Assembly: GCF_030272615.1 (NCBI RefSeq)
Contig: NC_081410.1
Location: 190,669,619 to 190,733,618 of the forward strand
DNA: 64,000 bases
Direction: 5' to 3'
DNA from: Cryptomeria japonica
Taxonomy: Eukaryota; Streptophyta; Pinopsida; Cupressales; Cupressaceae
Part shown: positions 10,907 to 22,385 of the stretch, piece by piece
Position numbering within the stretch: position 1 is the first letter of the stretch
Layout: the number at the start of each line of letters is the position of its first letter
Translations under genes and position numbers: made by a program
Notes under the pieces: generated by a model
The model's input: only the letters and a program-made list of their open reading frames with translations
Told to the model about the DNA's origin: nothing
The model's database searches: none

Positions 10907-12429
10907 GATTGTCCTAAAATCCTTCACCCCGAGACTACTCTTCCCTCCCAAGGGTGAGTTTATTCTTGACTCCCATGAACATATATACAAGATTAAAGCT
11001 CAAATAAAAACCAACATATTACAACTTAAAAAAAAAGTTCAAGATTTTGAAGCACACTCAACAAACAAACAACAAACCAGGTTTACATACAACAATATGA
11101 ATGCATCTAAGCTATATAAGGAATAACACCAACCTTCTCTCCTACCAATGGTATGCGTGTTATAGAAGAGTTGCCCAATTCCCTTGCTAGTCTCCTTCCT
11201 TAGCCAAATTTCTATCTTTCAAACTAAAATTTTCTACTCAAAACTTAGTCTCTAAGATTGGAGAGTGGGTAATCAAAATCCCAAGTTTGAATCCCTTCCC
11301 TAAGTAGGCTCTCCTCACACTTTCCAAATTCCTTGGAAAGGGTGTGAGATCTCATAGGTTGGCCTTCCCAACCTCTTACATGGTTTCTAAAAATAGAAAC
11401 TTAAAAAGGTAAGAGAAAGTGGGGAAGAGAAACTATCACTAGAATGGAAGGTTGTCTACCCAAGAGTCAATCTTCAAAAAGTTTAATTTTAGTCCATCTT
11501 GGAAAACCCTTTTGAAGTGACTTCACAATCACATGTCTAAAAATGACCCTTACCCATAGGTATATCATGGCCTTCAAAAGTGACCTAAACTCAACTCTAG
11601 GAGTTGGTTTGACCCCCCAAGTTTGTCTACGAGTCAAACTTGATTTGACCAAACTAATTGCTCTCTAACCAAGTTATCTTTTGGGACCACAATAAGATAT
11701 TTGAAAAATGCACTGGGTTTAACAAATTCCCTCCAAAGGACATGCCATTGACAACTCACACACGTCATAAGTGTCAAGTGACACCATAAAATACATTTTA
11801 CTAAAATACATTTGCCATGTCCTTTTTGAGAATAATAACATAACAATTACAAATATGAACTTACACACAAGCATCACTATTATGAAATTAAATACATCAC
11901 ATACGAGGTATTGTCTCTCCAAATAGACAAACCTTGGCTTCACTATTTCATATAGGTTTGGTCTTGGTTCTCCGTAAAATTCCATGGTCACATGGATTAA
12001 TTTCCTGCACATCTCGTTTCACACATCAGTAGTCCAAAACCACATGCATATATAAATATATGAAAGGAATACACATCAGACACATAACATCAATTTTACG
12101 ACATCTCATTAATAGATCCAAATCAAAAGAAATAGAGATAGTATCCAATTAACATTTTTCCTAACAATTCCATATGAAATCAATTACTAAATTGCATCAT
12201 CATAATCATCATATGAATCAATTTTTCCATAAGACATGTATAAATGAATCATATCATCATCACAATAAATACTGAAATCACTGTAAGATGGAATACATCA
12301 TATCCCATGATATCAAATCACTTGTCAAATAGTACCTAAATCCATAATGCATCAAGATTATATATCAAATAATAAGTCTAATATGAAAATAAATGAAGTG
12401 TTATGATAGGCTCGAGGTACGACCTCACA

Positions 12430-12445
12430 CCCTCCCCCTCTAGGC
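12430..12445 (-). promoter_or_regulatory. Polypurine tract of the chromovirus
   Basis: On the minus strand the bases are GCCTAGAGGGGGAGGG, directly before the 3' LTR. The stop codon of pol (12440-12442) overlaps it. Confidence 0.8.
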
Positions 12446-15400
12446 ATGAACTTCCTCCTGGAGTTCATAAAAAAGATGGGGGTACTAAGATCTCATCTGT
12501 GATGCATCCTCCCATGATGTTGTAACCTCATCATAACAATCCCACTAGACCCTAACTTGGTCTAGCTCTCGGCCTCGAAGAGCCAGCGTCCGACGAGCCA
12601 AAATGGGAATGGGATCCAAAGCCAATTGCCCATCCAAATCCACTTGCAAGGCATCCCAATCTAGAATATGAGACTCATCATAAATATACTTTCTGAGTAC
12701 ATATACATGAAACACATCGTGGATGTGTGACAGGTTAGGTGGCAAAGCTAGATGATATGCAGCTGGTCCTATCCTCTCAAGGATCTCAAATGGTCCAACA
12801 AAGTGAGGTACGAGCTTAGAACCCTTTCCATAATGGATTGGACTCTTATATGGTCGCACTCTCAAGAAAACTCTATCTCCAACCATGTAGCTTCGATTTA
12901 TTCTCTTCGCGTCTGCATACTTCTTATGTCTATCTTGAGCCTCTCTAAGGCGTTGTCTAATCAGATCCACCTGTTGCTCCATATCTCAAACTAACTCAGG
13001 ACCAATAGCTACTCTATCCTCAATACGGTCCCAACTCTAAGGTGTCCTACAAGATTTACTATACAATGTCTGATAAGGTGGCATCCCCAAGGAAGTGTGA
13101 TGCCCATTATTATAAGAAAACTCTACCAAGTGAAGATACTCTTCCCATCTAGTCTGATGATCCATAATATACATACATAGCATATCCTCCAATACCTGGT
13201 TCACCCTCTTTGTCTGTCCATCCGTTTCCAGATGATAGGTTGTGCTAAAGTTAAGTTTGGTTCCCAACGTTGCCTGCAATGCCTTCCAAAAGGAAGTAGT
13301 AAAGAGGGAATCCCTATCTGAAATGATCTTATGTGGAACGCCATGAAGTTTGACAATATATCACAAGAACACTTGTGCCACTGTTGGTATTGTGAAAGTA
13401 GTTCAAGGTGGTGAGAAGTGAGCTACTTTGGTCAACTTGTCAACTGTCACCATGATGGCATCATTATGACAAGATGACATAGGGAGACTAATGATGAATT
13501 CCATCAAAATCGTATCCCACTTCCACTCTGCTATCACATGAGACTGAAGCAACCCACCTGGATGGAAATGCTCTGCCTTAACCCTCTGGCACTCAAGGCA
13601 TCGAGCTACTAGTTCTATAATGAGTTGCTGCATACCCAGCTAGTGATACAATTGTCTCAAATCTCTATGCATCTTCTTAACTCTGGGATGTGCTGCATAG
13701 GGAGCTCTATGAGCCTCTATCATAATGAAATCGCGCAATTTCCCGAAAGAAGGTACATAAATGTGCCCTCTATGGCATAGTACTCCATCAGACTCCAATG
13801 AATAATCTACATATCTCCTTGCAAGGGTATCCTAAGATCACACTACCTGACACACCTCTAAATACCACTCATCCTTAAGCAAGTGCTGTAATATGCGATC
13901 TCTCAAATCTGTATCTATAGACATGGAGTATATCTCATGACGTCTCCTACTCAAGGCATCTGCAACTATGTTTTCTTTCCCCTTGATGTAGTGAACATCA
14001 AAATCATACTCACACAAGAACTCCATCCATCTTCTTTGACGAGCATTAAGGTTAGGCTGAGTAAATATGTACCGCAAGCTCTGATGATCAGAATGAAGTC
14101 AAAATGATGACCTAAAAGAAAGTGAATCCACCTCACAAGTGTGTGCACCACTGCTACAAGCACAAGGTAATGAGTAGGGTAGTTAAGCTCGTGAGTCTTA
14201 AGTTTCCTAGACCCATATGCAATAGCTTGGCCATTTTGCATAAGGACTGCTCCCAAACCATCCAAGGAAGCATCTGCACATACCATAAAATTGGTCGAGG
14301 GATCTGGCACAACAAGAATAGGTCCGTTAGTAAGTGCCTTTTTGAGTTCCTAAAAGGCCCTATCGCACTTCTCTGTCCACTCAAATTTCTTTCCCTTTCA
14401 TTGAAGAGATGTGATAGGGTGTGCAACCTTTGAGAACCCGTCAATGAAGTGTCTATAATATCTTGCTAAGCCCATGAAACTCCTGACCTCTGTCACTCTA
14501 GTTGGTGTTGGCCAATCCATAATAGCTCTGATCTTCGATGGGTCAACTGAGATCCCATCACTTGATATGACATGTCCTAGATATCGAACCTCTGATCTAA
14601 AGAATGCACACTTCGACAAACTATCATATAACTGATTACCTCTCAAGCACTGCAATACCTGTCTCAAGTGCTCCTCGTGCTCCTTCTCATTCCGAGAATA
14701 TATCAATATATCATCAAGGAACACAATCACAAACCGGTCAAGGAAAGTGCAAAATACCCCATTCATGAGACTCATGATACAACTAGAGCATTCGTAAGAC
14801 CAAATGGGACCACTGTGAACTCATAGTGGCCATATATAGTATGGAAAACGGTTTTGTGAATATCGCTCTCCACTATCCTCAACTAATGGTACCCTGACTT
14901 TAGATTTATCTTTGAGAATACCTTGGCACCCTGAAGCTGGTCAAATAAATCATTGATCCTGGGAAGTGGATACCGGTTTCTTAATTGTAACTTTGTTTAG
15001 CTGTCAGTAATCCATACATAATCATAGGGATCCATCCTTCTTCTTTATGAAGATGATTGATGCACCCTAAGGGGATATGCTAGGATGAATGTGCCCTTTC
15101 TCTAAAAGTTCCTCAAGCTACATATTGAGCTCATTAAGCTCATTAGTAGTCATTCTATATAGTTCTCTCGAAATTGGCTCAGCTCCTGGTACTAGATCTA
15201 TATGAAAATCAATCTCTCTATGAGGTGGCATACCAACTAGCTCTGAAGGAAACACGCCTACAAATCCCTTAAGAATAGGATGATCGTCAAGTGAGGTTTC
15301 CTTCTCATCCTCTTCTCCTCTATCACTAATAGTGATGACAAATAATTGGCATCCCTTTCACATGCTCCACTTAAGGTGCATAGCGGAGATCATACGAAGT

Positions 15401-15904
15401 GATGTGGGTCTCTAAACTCCTGAAATCAATATGGAAGTACCATGATCATCCACACACTCGATCTTTTTTTATCGACAATCCATCTTGGCTTCATGGAAAT
15501 ATAGCTAGTCCATGCCAAAAATAATGCCATAAGATCCTAGTGGTGTAACTCAAATATCTGCTTTGGTGGTCATACTTCCAATCTGAAGCTAACAATCCCT
15601 AACCACTGATTCAACAGACACTTTAGCTCTTGAAGCTAACTCAACTTCCCAACTAACATCTTGCCTAGTTGCCGCTAGCCCTCAATGCTCCACAACCAAT
15701 GGAGATATAAAAGAATCCATAGCTCCTGAATCAAATAGGATAGTAACACTACTACCTCTGATCATACCCATAGCCTCTATAACAGTGGCCTGATGCTCAG
15801 CTTGGCGGTTGTCAACCACTGTGAAAACTCTGTAAGATTTACCCATGTCCCCAACTATAGGTTTCGAACCTGCCATACACTGACTACCTGCCATTTGTCC
15901 CTAT
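12440..15904 (-). pseudogene. Chromovirus pol (protease, RT, RNase H, integrase, chromodomain)
   Basis: Minus-strand pol remnant with stops and frameshifts. Aspartic protease: ILFDSGAMDSFISP near 15700-15750. RT: a palm segment at 14398-14775 with the catalytic box FLDDILIYS. RNase H: about 13838-14310, starting VCADASLDGLGAVL and ending with [10 protein letters not shown] after a frameshift. Integrase: zinc-binding end CLECQRVKAEH near 13580. In the core, MEF stands where the first catalytic Asp of an MDF motif is expected, and TDGQTKRVNQ has Lys where the catalytic Glu belongs. The integrase tail GSKLVPHFVGPFEILERIGP (12545-12982) leads in frame, after one stop, to a chromodomain remnant with YDEVTTSWEDASQ, which would target insertion to heterochromatin. 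The product cannot be functional. Confidence 0.9.
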
Positions 15905-16189
15905 GGGAACTCTCTCACCATGTGTCCCATGGTTGCATCAGTAAAACAAGAACCACGTGTCTAAAACTGAACACCTTGTGGCCTAGAATACCATTGCCCT
16001 CATGTCCTACTAGATCCACTGTAACCACCCCTGGTGGACTGTTGAGTTTGAGCCAGAGGTGAGTATGGAACCTATGGTCGTTGATCGCGCCTAGGACCTT
16101 GTGTCTGCCACTGCTTGGGCTTAAATCCCTATTGTCCCTGTGGAGGCCTTTGCCTTTGGTTCTACTGCAACTGCTGTTGAGGAAGAGGG

Positions 16190-16755
16190 GGTTTGAAGGA
16201 CCCCGATGAATGTCTATGATTGCCCTTCCAGTGGAGTTTATGAAACCCGAAAGACTAAGGTGCAGGGTTTCAGTTCTGAAACCGATCTCGCATGTCCTAA
16301 GGTCTACCCCGAATCTCCTCTCATAACAAGGCCTTCTCCATGGCAACCCGAAGGCTTCTTGGAGCTGCCATGCGAACTGGTCTTGCTATTCCAACATTCA
16401 ATCCTCTAATAAACCGATTAACGAGCAACTTCTTGTCCTTCATATAATCTACATAGGGTAGGAGCTCAAAGAATTTACTCTCACAACGTGACACTGAGAG
16501 CCCCTTCTATTGAAGGTCATGAAACTCATCAACCCTGCGCTGCCTAAAGTGCTCTGATAGGTATCTATCCCTGAATCTCTCTAAGAAGGTGCCCCAAATG
16601 ACGGTGCTAACAACTATGTCATTCTTATACTCCTCCTGCCTCCACCACATGGAAGTTATCCCTCTCAAAAGGTGAATAGAAAATCGTTCTTTTAGATTGC
16701 TCTCATAGGAACACAATCCAAAGCACCTCTCCAGACTCAAAATCCAAGACTCAGC
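16190..16755 (-). repeat. 566-bp gag duplication, copy A
   Basis: Starts at the plus-strand sequence GGTTTGAAGGACCCC and ends CAAGACTCAGC. It recurs directly adjacent at 16756-17321 with scattered substitutions. It includes the core gag motif region (16507-16740) and lies nearest to the zinc knuckle. Confidence 0.92.
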
Positions 16756-17321
16756 GGTTTGAAGGACCCCAATGAATGTCTGCGATTGCCCTTCCAGTGG
16801 GGTTTATGAAACCCGAAAGACTAAGGTGCAAGGTTTCAGTTCTGAAACCAATCTCGCGTGTCCTAAGGTCTACCCTGAATCTCCTCTCATAACAAGGCCT
16901 TCTCCACGGCAACCCGAAGGCTTCCTGGAGCTGCTATGCAAACTGGTCCTGCTATTCTAACATTCAATCCTCTAATAAACCGATTAACGAGCAACTTCTT
17001 GTCCTTCATATAATCTACATAGGGTAGGAGCTCAAATAATTTACTCTCATAGTGTGACACTAAGAGCCCCTTCTATTGAAGGTCATGAAACTCATCAATC
17101 CTACGTTGCCTAAAGTGCTCTGATAGGTATCTATCCCTGAATCTCTCTAAGAAGGTGCCCCAAATGATGGTGCTAACAACTATGTCATTCTTATACTCCT
17201 CCTGCCTCCACCACATGGAAGTTGTCCCTCTCAAAAGGTGGATAGAAAATCATGCTTTTAGATTGCTCTCATAGGAACACAATCTGAAGCACCTCTCCAG
17301 ACTCAAAATCCAAGACTCAGC
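16756..17321 (-). repeat. 566-bp gag duplication, copy B
   Basis: Tandem partner of 16190-16755, with the same length and end points. It lies nearer the gag start. Differences between the copies (for example GTTATCCC against GTTGTCCC near the WW motif) show the duplication is not recent or came through the replication cycle. Confidence 0.92.
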
Positions 17322-17869
17322 CTCTACCCCATCGGTAGATCCTCCAAATGATGGTGGCTATAGATGTAAAATCTCTCTAATCTAATCCCCGGGATCACCG
17401 GGTGCTCTCTCTATAATCACAAGTGCCACAACTGGAGGTGGCTCAGGTTGATGAACTGACTCAGGCTCATGCTCTGCTCGAACCTCTATATGGCTAGGAG
17501 GTGGACTCCTACTTCGCTCCCTAGCTGCTGATCTATGACTCTCAGAAATATGATGTTCTACCTGATGACCTGTTGATGGTAGTCTTTCCTGAACTATCCC
17601 TATTAGGTTCTGAAGTGCAATCAAAATGTCTTGGTTAGGGTCAATAGTTTGTTTGGGAGGAGCCTCCTGATTTCCTTCCGGAACCAACTCTTCCTGCACA
17701 ACGTCTTTGTGTGCCATGCGAGCATGTCTAGGACCCCTTCGACGTCTATGAGCTTGTCACGTAGTCAGAGGCATCCTATATGAGTAATAAATAAATAAAT
17801 AAATAAATAAAAAGAAAATATTAATTTAAGCAAAACGTAATGGAGAAAGGTTCCTAGTGTTGGTAACTT

Positions 17870-17885
17870 GGCTCTGATGCCGAAA
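17870..17885 (-). promoter_or_regulatory. Primer-binding site of the chromovirus (altered)
   Basis: The minus strand reads TTTCGGCATCAGAGCC right after the 5' LTR. It resembles the initiator-Met site TGGTATCAGAGCC, with changes at its first bases. Confidence 0.6.
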
Positions 17886-19236
17886 TGTGATGCCCAAGCT
17901 TTTGGGCAAAAACACAACAATTTTTATTTTTTTAATAACACTAAAATGCTTGAGTCTTACATTCAATTAGATGTGATAACTTAATTAGTTTCACTAAAGG
18001 ATATCTTAAGTGTAAATATGAATGGGTCTCCTAATACGAGCGGTAAATTATTTTGTTTAACTAGAAGGCTTAGAACTTTTCCTAAGCAATTTAATAATCA
18101 AATTAATTAAATTCTATTAAGTGTTGAAAGCCATCCAATTAATCTTGAATATAATTTTTAATAAACTTTATTTCAATTACTTAACATCTACTATAATTCC
18201 CATTAATTGATTACTAGATAGAGTAATCCTAAAAAGTCAACACAACCTTTGTAATAATTAATTAATTCGCCCAATCAACAATCTCCAATTTTGATTATAT
18301 TAGAGTGAAAATTTTCTCCTTTAAATTTTTTTCCAAAATCCATAAAATTAATATTAATACAAATTCATTGTATTAATAATAATTAATTGAGCCACTAAAT
18401 ATAAGGTTTTCAAAAACGTCTTTAAAATTAACTAAATCATTAATAATATTGCCTAGCAAATAAATCTTCCATTATTGTTAACTAAATCCCCCTTAAAGAT
18501 TTTAAAAATTATTTTCATCCTAAACCACTAAAATTACCTGAATAAATTTGCACCTCACTATAAATCACCAACTTATAAATAAACAATTACCTTTTTAATA
18601 AAATTTCCCTCAACCTATGTTTTCCACTAGACTCAAACTATTCTCTTATAAAATTGATTATCCTATTATATTAAAATAAATTCCCCTAAGCTATAATAAA
18701 ATTACTCATTATCAATGGGGAATTTCCCCCTAATATCTTATTTTGAAAATCAAATCCCATCCTAATATTCTATCCTTTTGTTTTAAAAAACATGTGGGTG
18801 AACCCTTTTTTTATTTCATAAAACATAACTATCTATACTTTTTTTTTCTTATTTCCTTTTTTCCCTACCAAAGTTAGGGTTTAATGTTTTTTTATTTTTT
18901 CTTTTGCAAGACAAACTGATCATGGTGGTGGCAAGATCAAAGTTACAAGAGGTGGAGGGTTTATGAAGAGGCAGAGAGGAGGAAGGTTGACATTGGCGGT
19001 GGTGAGGGCGTCGACGGGAGAAAGAAAGGGGAGGGTTGAGCCCCACTACGGGCTACCCATAGTCGCGGCTGAGCCGCCCCTGTGGGGCACCCCTCACAGC
19101 AACGGAAGGGGGACGGGGTGGAGCTCTCGACTCCCCCATCCTCGAGCCTTAAGTTAATTTTTTTTTTATTAAAATTTATTTTTAAATAGTTCTTAATTCG
19201 GTCAAAAATACGATGTGATATATGTTTATAATAGTA

Positions 19237-19270
<34 letters not shown>

Positions 19271-22238
19271 AAACATATATATGTGTGTGTGTGTGTGTAT
19301 ACACACACACACAGATATATGTGTGTGTATATATGTATATGTATATCTATATATATACATATACATATATACACACACATATATGTATACACACACATGC
19401 ATGCATGCATGTATGTATGTATGTATGTACACACACACACACACATATATAAGACATTATTTTTCTACTGTGTATTTTCAGATTTACATGTTACAACAAC
19501 ATTGAAATAAACTACATGTATTGCATTTATATATACAAGCCAAAATATTTATATTCTTAGAAATACATCCACTGTAATATTCCAAGACTAGTTTATTTAC
19601 AACATATATTTTTTGTTTAAAAAACTAACCAACAATATAATTGAATGCAAATAAATGAATAAACACAAGTTTAAAAATATGAAATATATTTTATGTGATT
19701 TCTTTCTTTCTTTTAACTAGAAGGCAACAAGCTAAATAACAATGAATGTATTACAATAAACGTTTTTTTCCATTTTGTTTTTAAATTGAAACTAATTTCC
19801 ATCATCATAATTATTTAACCTTTTACAATCTTTGAACAAAATAAACAACCAACAACTATAATACTCTTTTCAACAACAAATAGAAATGGTATAGAATGCC
19901 TCTTGCTAAAATAAATCCTTGAATAATTTATTTATTTCCTGCATCATAGAATTACAATTGAAAATAGATATACATGTATCTTTTACTATCTTTACATGTT
20001 ATAGAATAAACTAAGGGAAGAAATACATTTTTCTTTCTTTTCTTTGAACACAATGATACAAGGGAATACATGGATCTTTCTTTCTTTACATCTTTCTTGA
20101 TAATGATAAATTACAATAGAAAGGTTTAAATCTGCAAATAAACAAAGGAGTGCACTTTCAACACCCTTAAAACACCACTTTAGGAAAACTAGCCTTTTTC
20201 TATTGTTTAACCAAGTTGCAAACCTGCAAATAAAACTTTGGATATCACCATGGAGGCTCACCTCCCAACCTAGGCCTACTAGAGAGCACCCCCGAGCTAG
20301 GAGAACCAAGGACCAAATAGGTTACACACATTCTCAAACACACTCATACAAAATACAGATTTGACAAGGAAATCATTTCAACAAGGAACTCCCAACCCAA
20401 GGCTTGCACATAGTCACCAAGTGACTCAAAACAAAGGGGTGAAGATGGACCCAAATCTAAGGGGAGATCTGCAAATAAACCTTTGTTAACCATATGCGTT
20501 CACAAGGCTAAAAACATATCCATCTACTTGGTCTCTCACATAACCCAAACAATCCTTATGACCCCAAAAGGCTTCAAGCCAAAAATCCCCTTGTGACCCC
20601 CAAATTTTAAACAAAACAAATATAGTAGCAAGGATCCCGGATCCTTGTTTATCCCTCTCTTCCAAGAAAGAGAGACTCTACACCCAAAAATTGTCCTAAA
20701 ACCCTTCACCCCAAGAGTACTCTTCCCTCCCGAGGGTGAGTTTAGTCTTGACTACCATGAACATATATAAAAGAAAGCTCAAATAAAAACCAACATATTA
20801 CAACTTAAAACAAAGTTCAAGATTTTGAATCACACTCAACAAACAAATAACAAAACTAGGTTTACATACAACAATATGATTGCATCTAAGCTATAGAAGG
20901 AATAACACCAACCTTCTCTCTTGCCAATGGTATGTGTGTTGTAGAAGAGATACCCAATTCCCTTACTAGTCTCCTTACTTAGCCAAATTCTATCTTTCAA
21001 ACTAAAATTTTCTACTCAAAACTTAGTCTCCAAGATTGGAGAGTGGGTGATCAAAATCCCAAGTTTGAATCCCTTCCCTAAGTAGGCTCTCCTCACACTT
21101 TCCAACTTCCTTGGAAAGGATGTGAGATCCCATAGGTTGGTCTTCCCAACCTCTTACATGGTTTCTAAAAATAGAAATTGAAAAAGGTAAGAGAAAGTGG
21201 GGAAGAGAAATTGTCACTAGAATGGAAGGTTGTCTATCCAAGAGTCAATCTTCAAAAAGTTAAATTTTTGTCCACCTTGGAAAACCCACTTTTGAAGTGA
21301 CTCCACAATCACATGTGAGTGGTCCCATGGCTAAAAATGACCCTTGCCCATAGGTATATCATATGGACCTTCAAAAGTGACCTAAACTCAACTCTAGGAG
21401 TTAGTTTGACTCCCCAAAAATCCACCTAAAGTTTGTCTACGGGTCAAATTTGATTTGACCAAACTAATGGCTCTCTAACCAAGTTATATTTTGGGACCAT
21501 AACAAGATATTTGAAAAATGTATCGGGTTTAACAAATTTCTGCCAAAGGACACGTCATTGCCAACTCACAGACATCACAAGTGTCAAGCGACACCATAAA
21601 ATACACATTACTAAAATACACTTGGCATGTCCTTTTTGGGAATAATAACATAACAATTACAAAAATGAAATTACACACAAGCATCACTATTACAAAATTA
21701 AATACATCACATATGAGGTATTGTCTCTCCAAATAGACAAACCTTGACTTCACTATTTACATAGGTTTGGTTTTGGTTCTCCATAAAATTTCATGGTCAC
21801 ATGGATTAATTTCCTGCACATCTCATTTCACACATCAATAGTCCAAAACCACATGCATATATAAGTATATGAAAGGAATACACATCATACACATAACATC
21901 AATTTCATGACATCTCATCAATAGATCCAAATCAAAAGCAATAGAGATAGTATCCAATTAACATTTTTCCTAGCAATTCCATATGAAATCAATTACTAAA
22001 TTTCATCATCATAATCATCATAATCATCAATTTTTCCATAAGACATGTATAAATGCATCATATCATCATCACAATAAATACTGAAATCATTGTAAGATGG
22101 AATACATCATATCCCATGATATCAAATCACTTGTCAAATAGTATCTAAATCCATAATGCATCAAGATAGTATATCAAATAATAAGTCTAATATGAAAATC
22201 AATGAAGTGCTATGACAGGCTCGAGGTAGGGCCTCACA
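17886..22238 (-). repeat. 5' LTR of the chromovirus, 4,353 bp
   Basis: Starts TGTGATGCCCAAGC and ends GGCCTCACA on the plus strand. It aligns by eye along its length with 4907-12429 apart from the nested element. It contains the partner GC-rich island (about 18905-19145) and a complex microsatellite. No convincing gene is present on either strand. Confidence 0.88.
19240..19446. repeat. Compound CA / TG / TA / CATG microsatellite
   Basis: Alternating blocks of CA, TG, TA, TATG and CATG repeats. Long His/Thr/Tyr/Val-type open frames on both strands here are by-products of the repeat, not genes. Confidence 0.95.
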
Positions 22239-22385
22239 CCCTCCCCCTCTAGGCATGAACTTCCTCCTAAAGTTCATCAAAAATATGGGGGCACTGAGAT
22301 CTCATCCATGTTGCATCCTCCCATGATGTTGTAACCTCGTCATAACAATCCAACTGGACCCTAACCTAGTCCAGCTCTCAACTCC
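22239..22385 (-). pseudogene. Orphan chromovirus pol end and polypurine tract
   Basis: Repeats 12430-12576: purine tract, then the last codons of pol. It lies beyond the outer end of the 5' LTR, where no internal sequence belongs in a simple insertion. It breaks off at a short shared CACAATGATG next to outer LTR sequence. Confidence 0.8.

Larger units (their letters stand above)
4907..12429 (-). repeat. 3' LTR of the chromovirus, interrupted
   Basis: This aligns by eye along its whole length with 17886-22238. Its net length is about 4.48 kb once the nested element and its duplication (7869-10911) are removed. The plus strand starts TGTGATGCCC and ends ACCTCACA, followed by the polypurine tract. 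It contains a GC-rich island at 5936-6240 and simple-repeat tracts at 6325-6592. No coding sequence on either strand is convincing. Confidence 0.85.
15905..17774 (-). pseudogene. Chromovirus gag with internal duplication
   Basis: The probable start is the ATG at 17774-17772 (MPLTT, then an in-frame TGA); a later Met opens a 111-codon stretch at 17382-17717. Capsid-type sequence follows: SMWWRQEEYKND, WGTFLERFRDRYLSEHFRQR and the FHDLQ region, typical of the retrotrans_gag domain. This domain is present twice because 566 bp are duplicated in tandem. A decayed CCHC knuckle lies near 15910-15960 (GHMVREFP). The knuckle lacks its expected last Cys. Several stops and frame changes make it non-functional. 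Confidence 0.85.
4907..22385 (-). mobile_element. Chromovirus (Ty3/gypsy) with ~4.4-kb LTRs, recombinant
   Basis: Two long direct repeats, both starting TGTGATGCCCAA on the plus strand and ending CTCACA, bracket a minus-strand gag-pol region. The layout on the plus strand is 3' LTR (4907-12429, carrying a nested element), internal region (12430-17885), 5' LTR (17886-22238). A further 147 bp (22239-22385) repeats the polypurine tract and the end of pol. The pol order is protease, RT, RNase H, integrase, chromodomain, which marks a chromovirus. The protein sequence is close to the Tekay/Del type, but the lineage was not tested. The extra internal piece beyond the 5' LTR shows the copy is a recombinant or a deleted tandem. 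Confidence 0.85.

Noticed and set aside
15915-16346. 143-codon minus-strand frame
   Set aside because: It runs through the gag zinc-knuckle region in the wrong frame.
16206-16960. Two similar plus-strand frames (16206-16409, 16772-16960)
   Set aside because: They are antisense shadows of the duplicated gag region on the minus strand.
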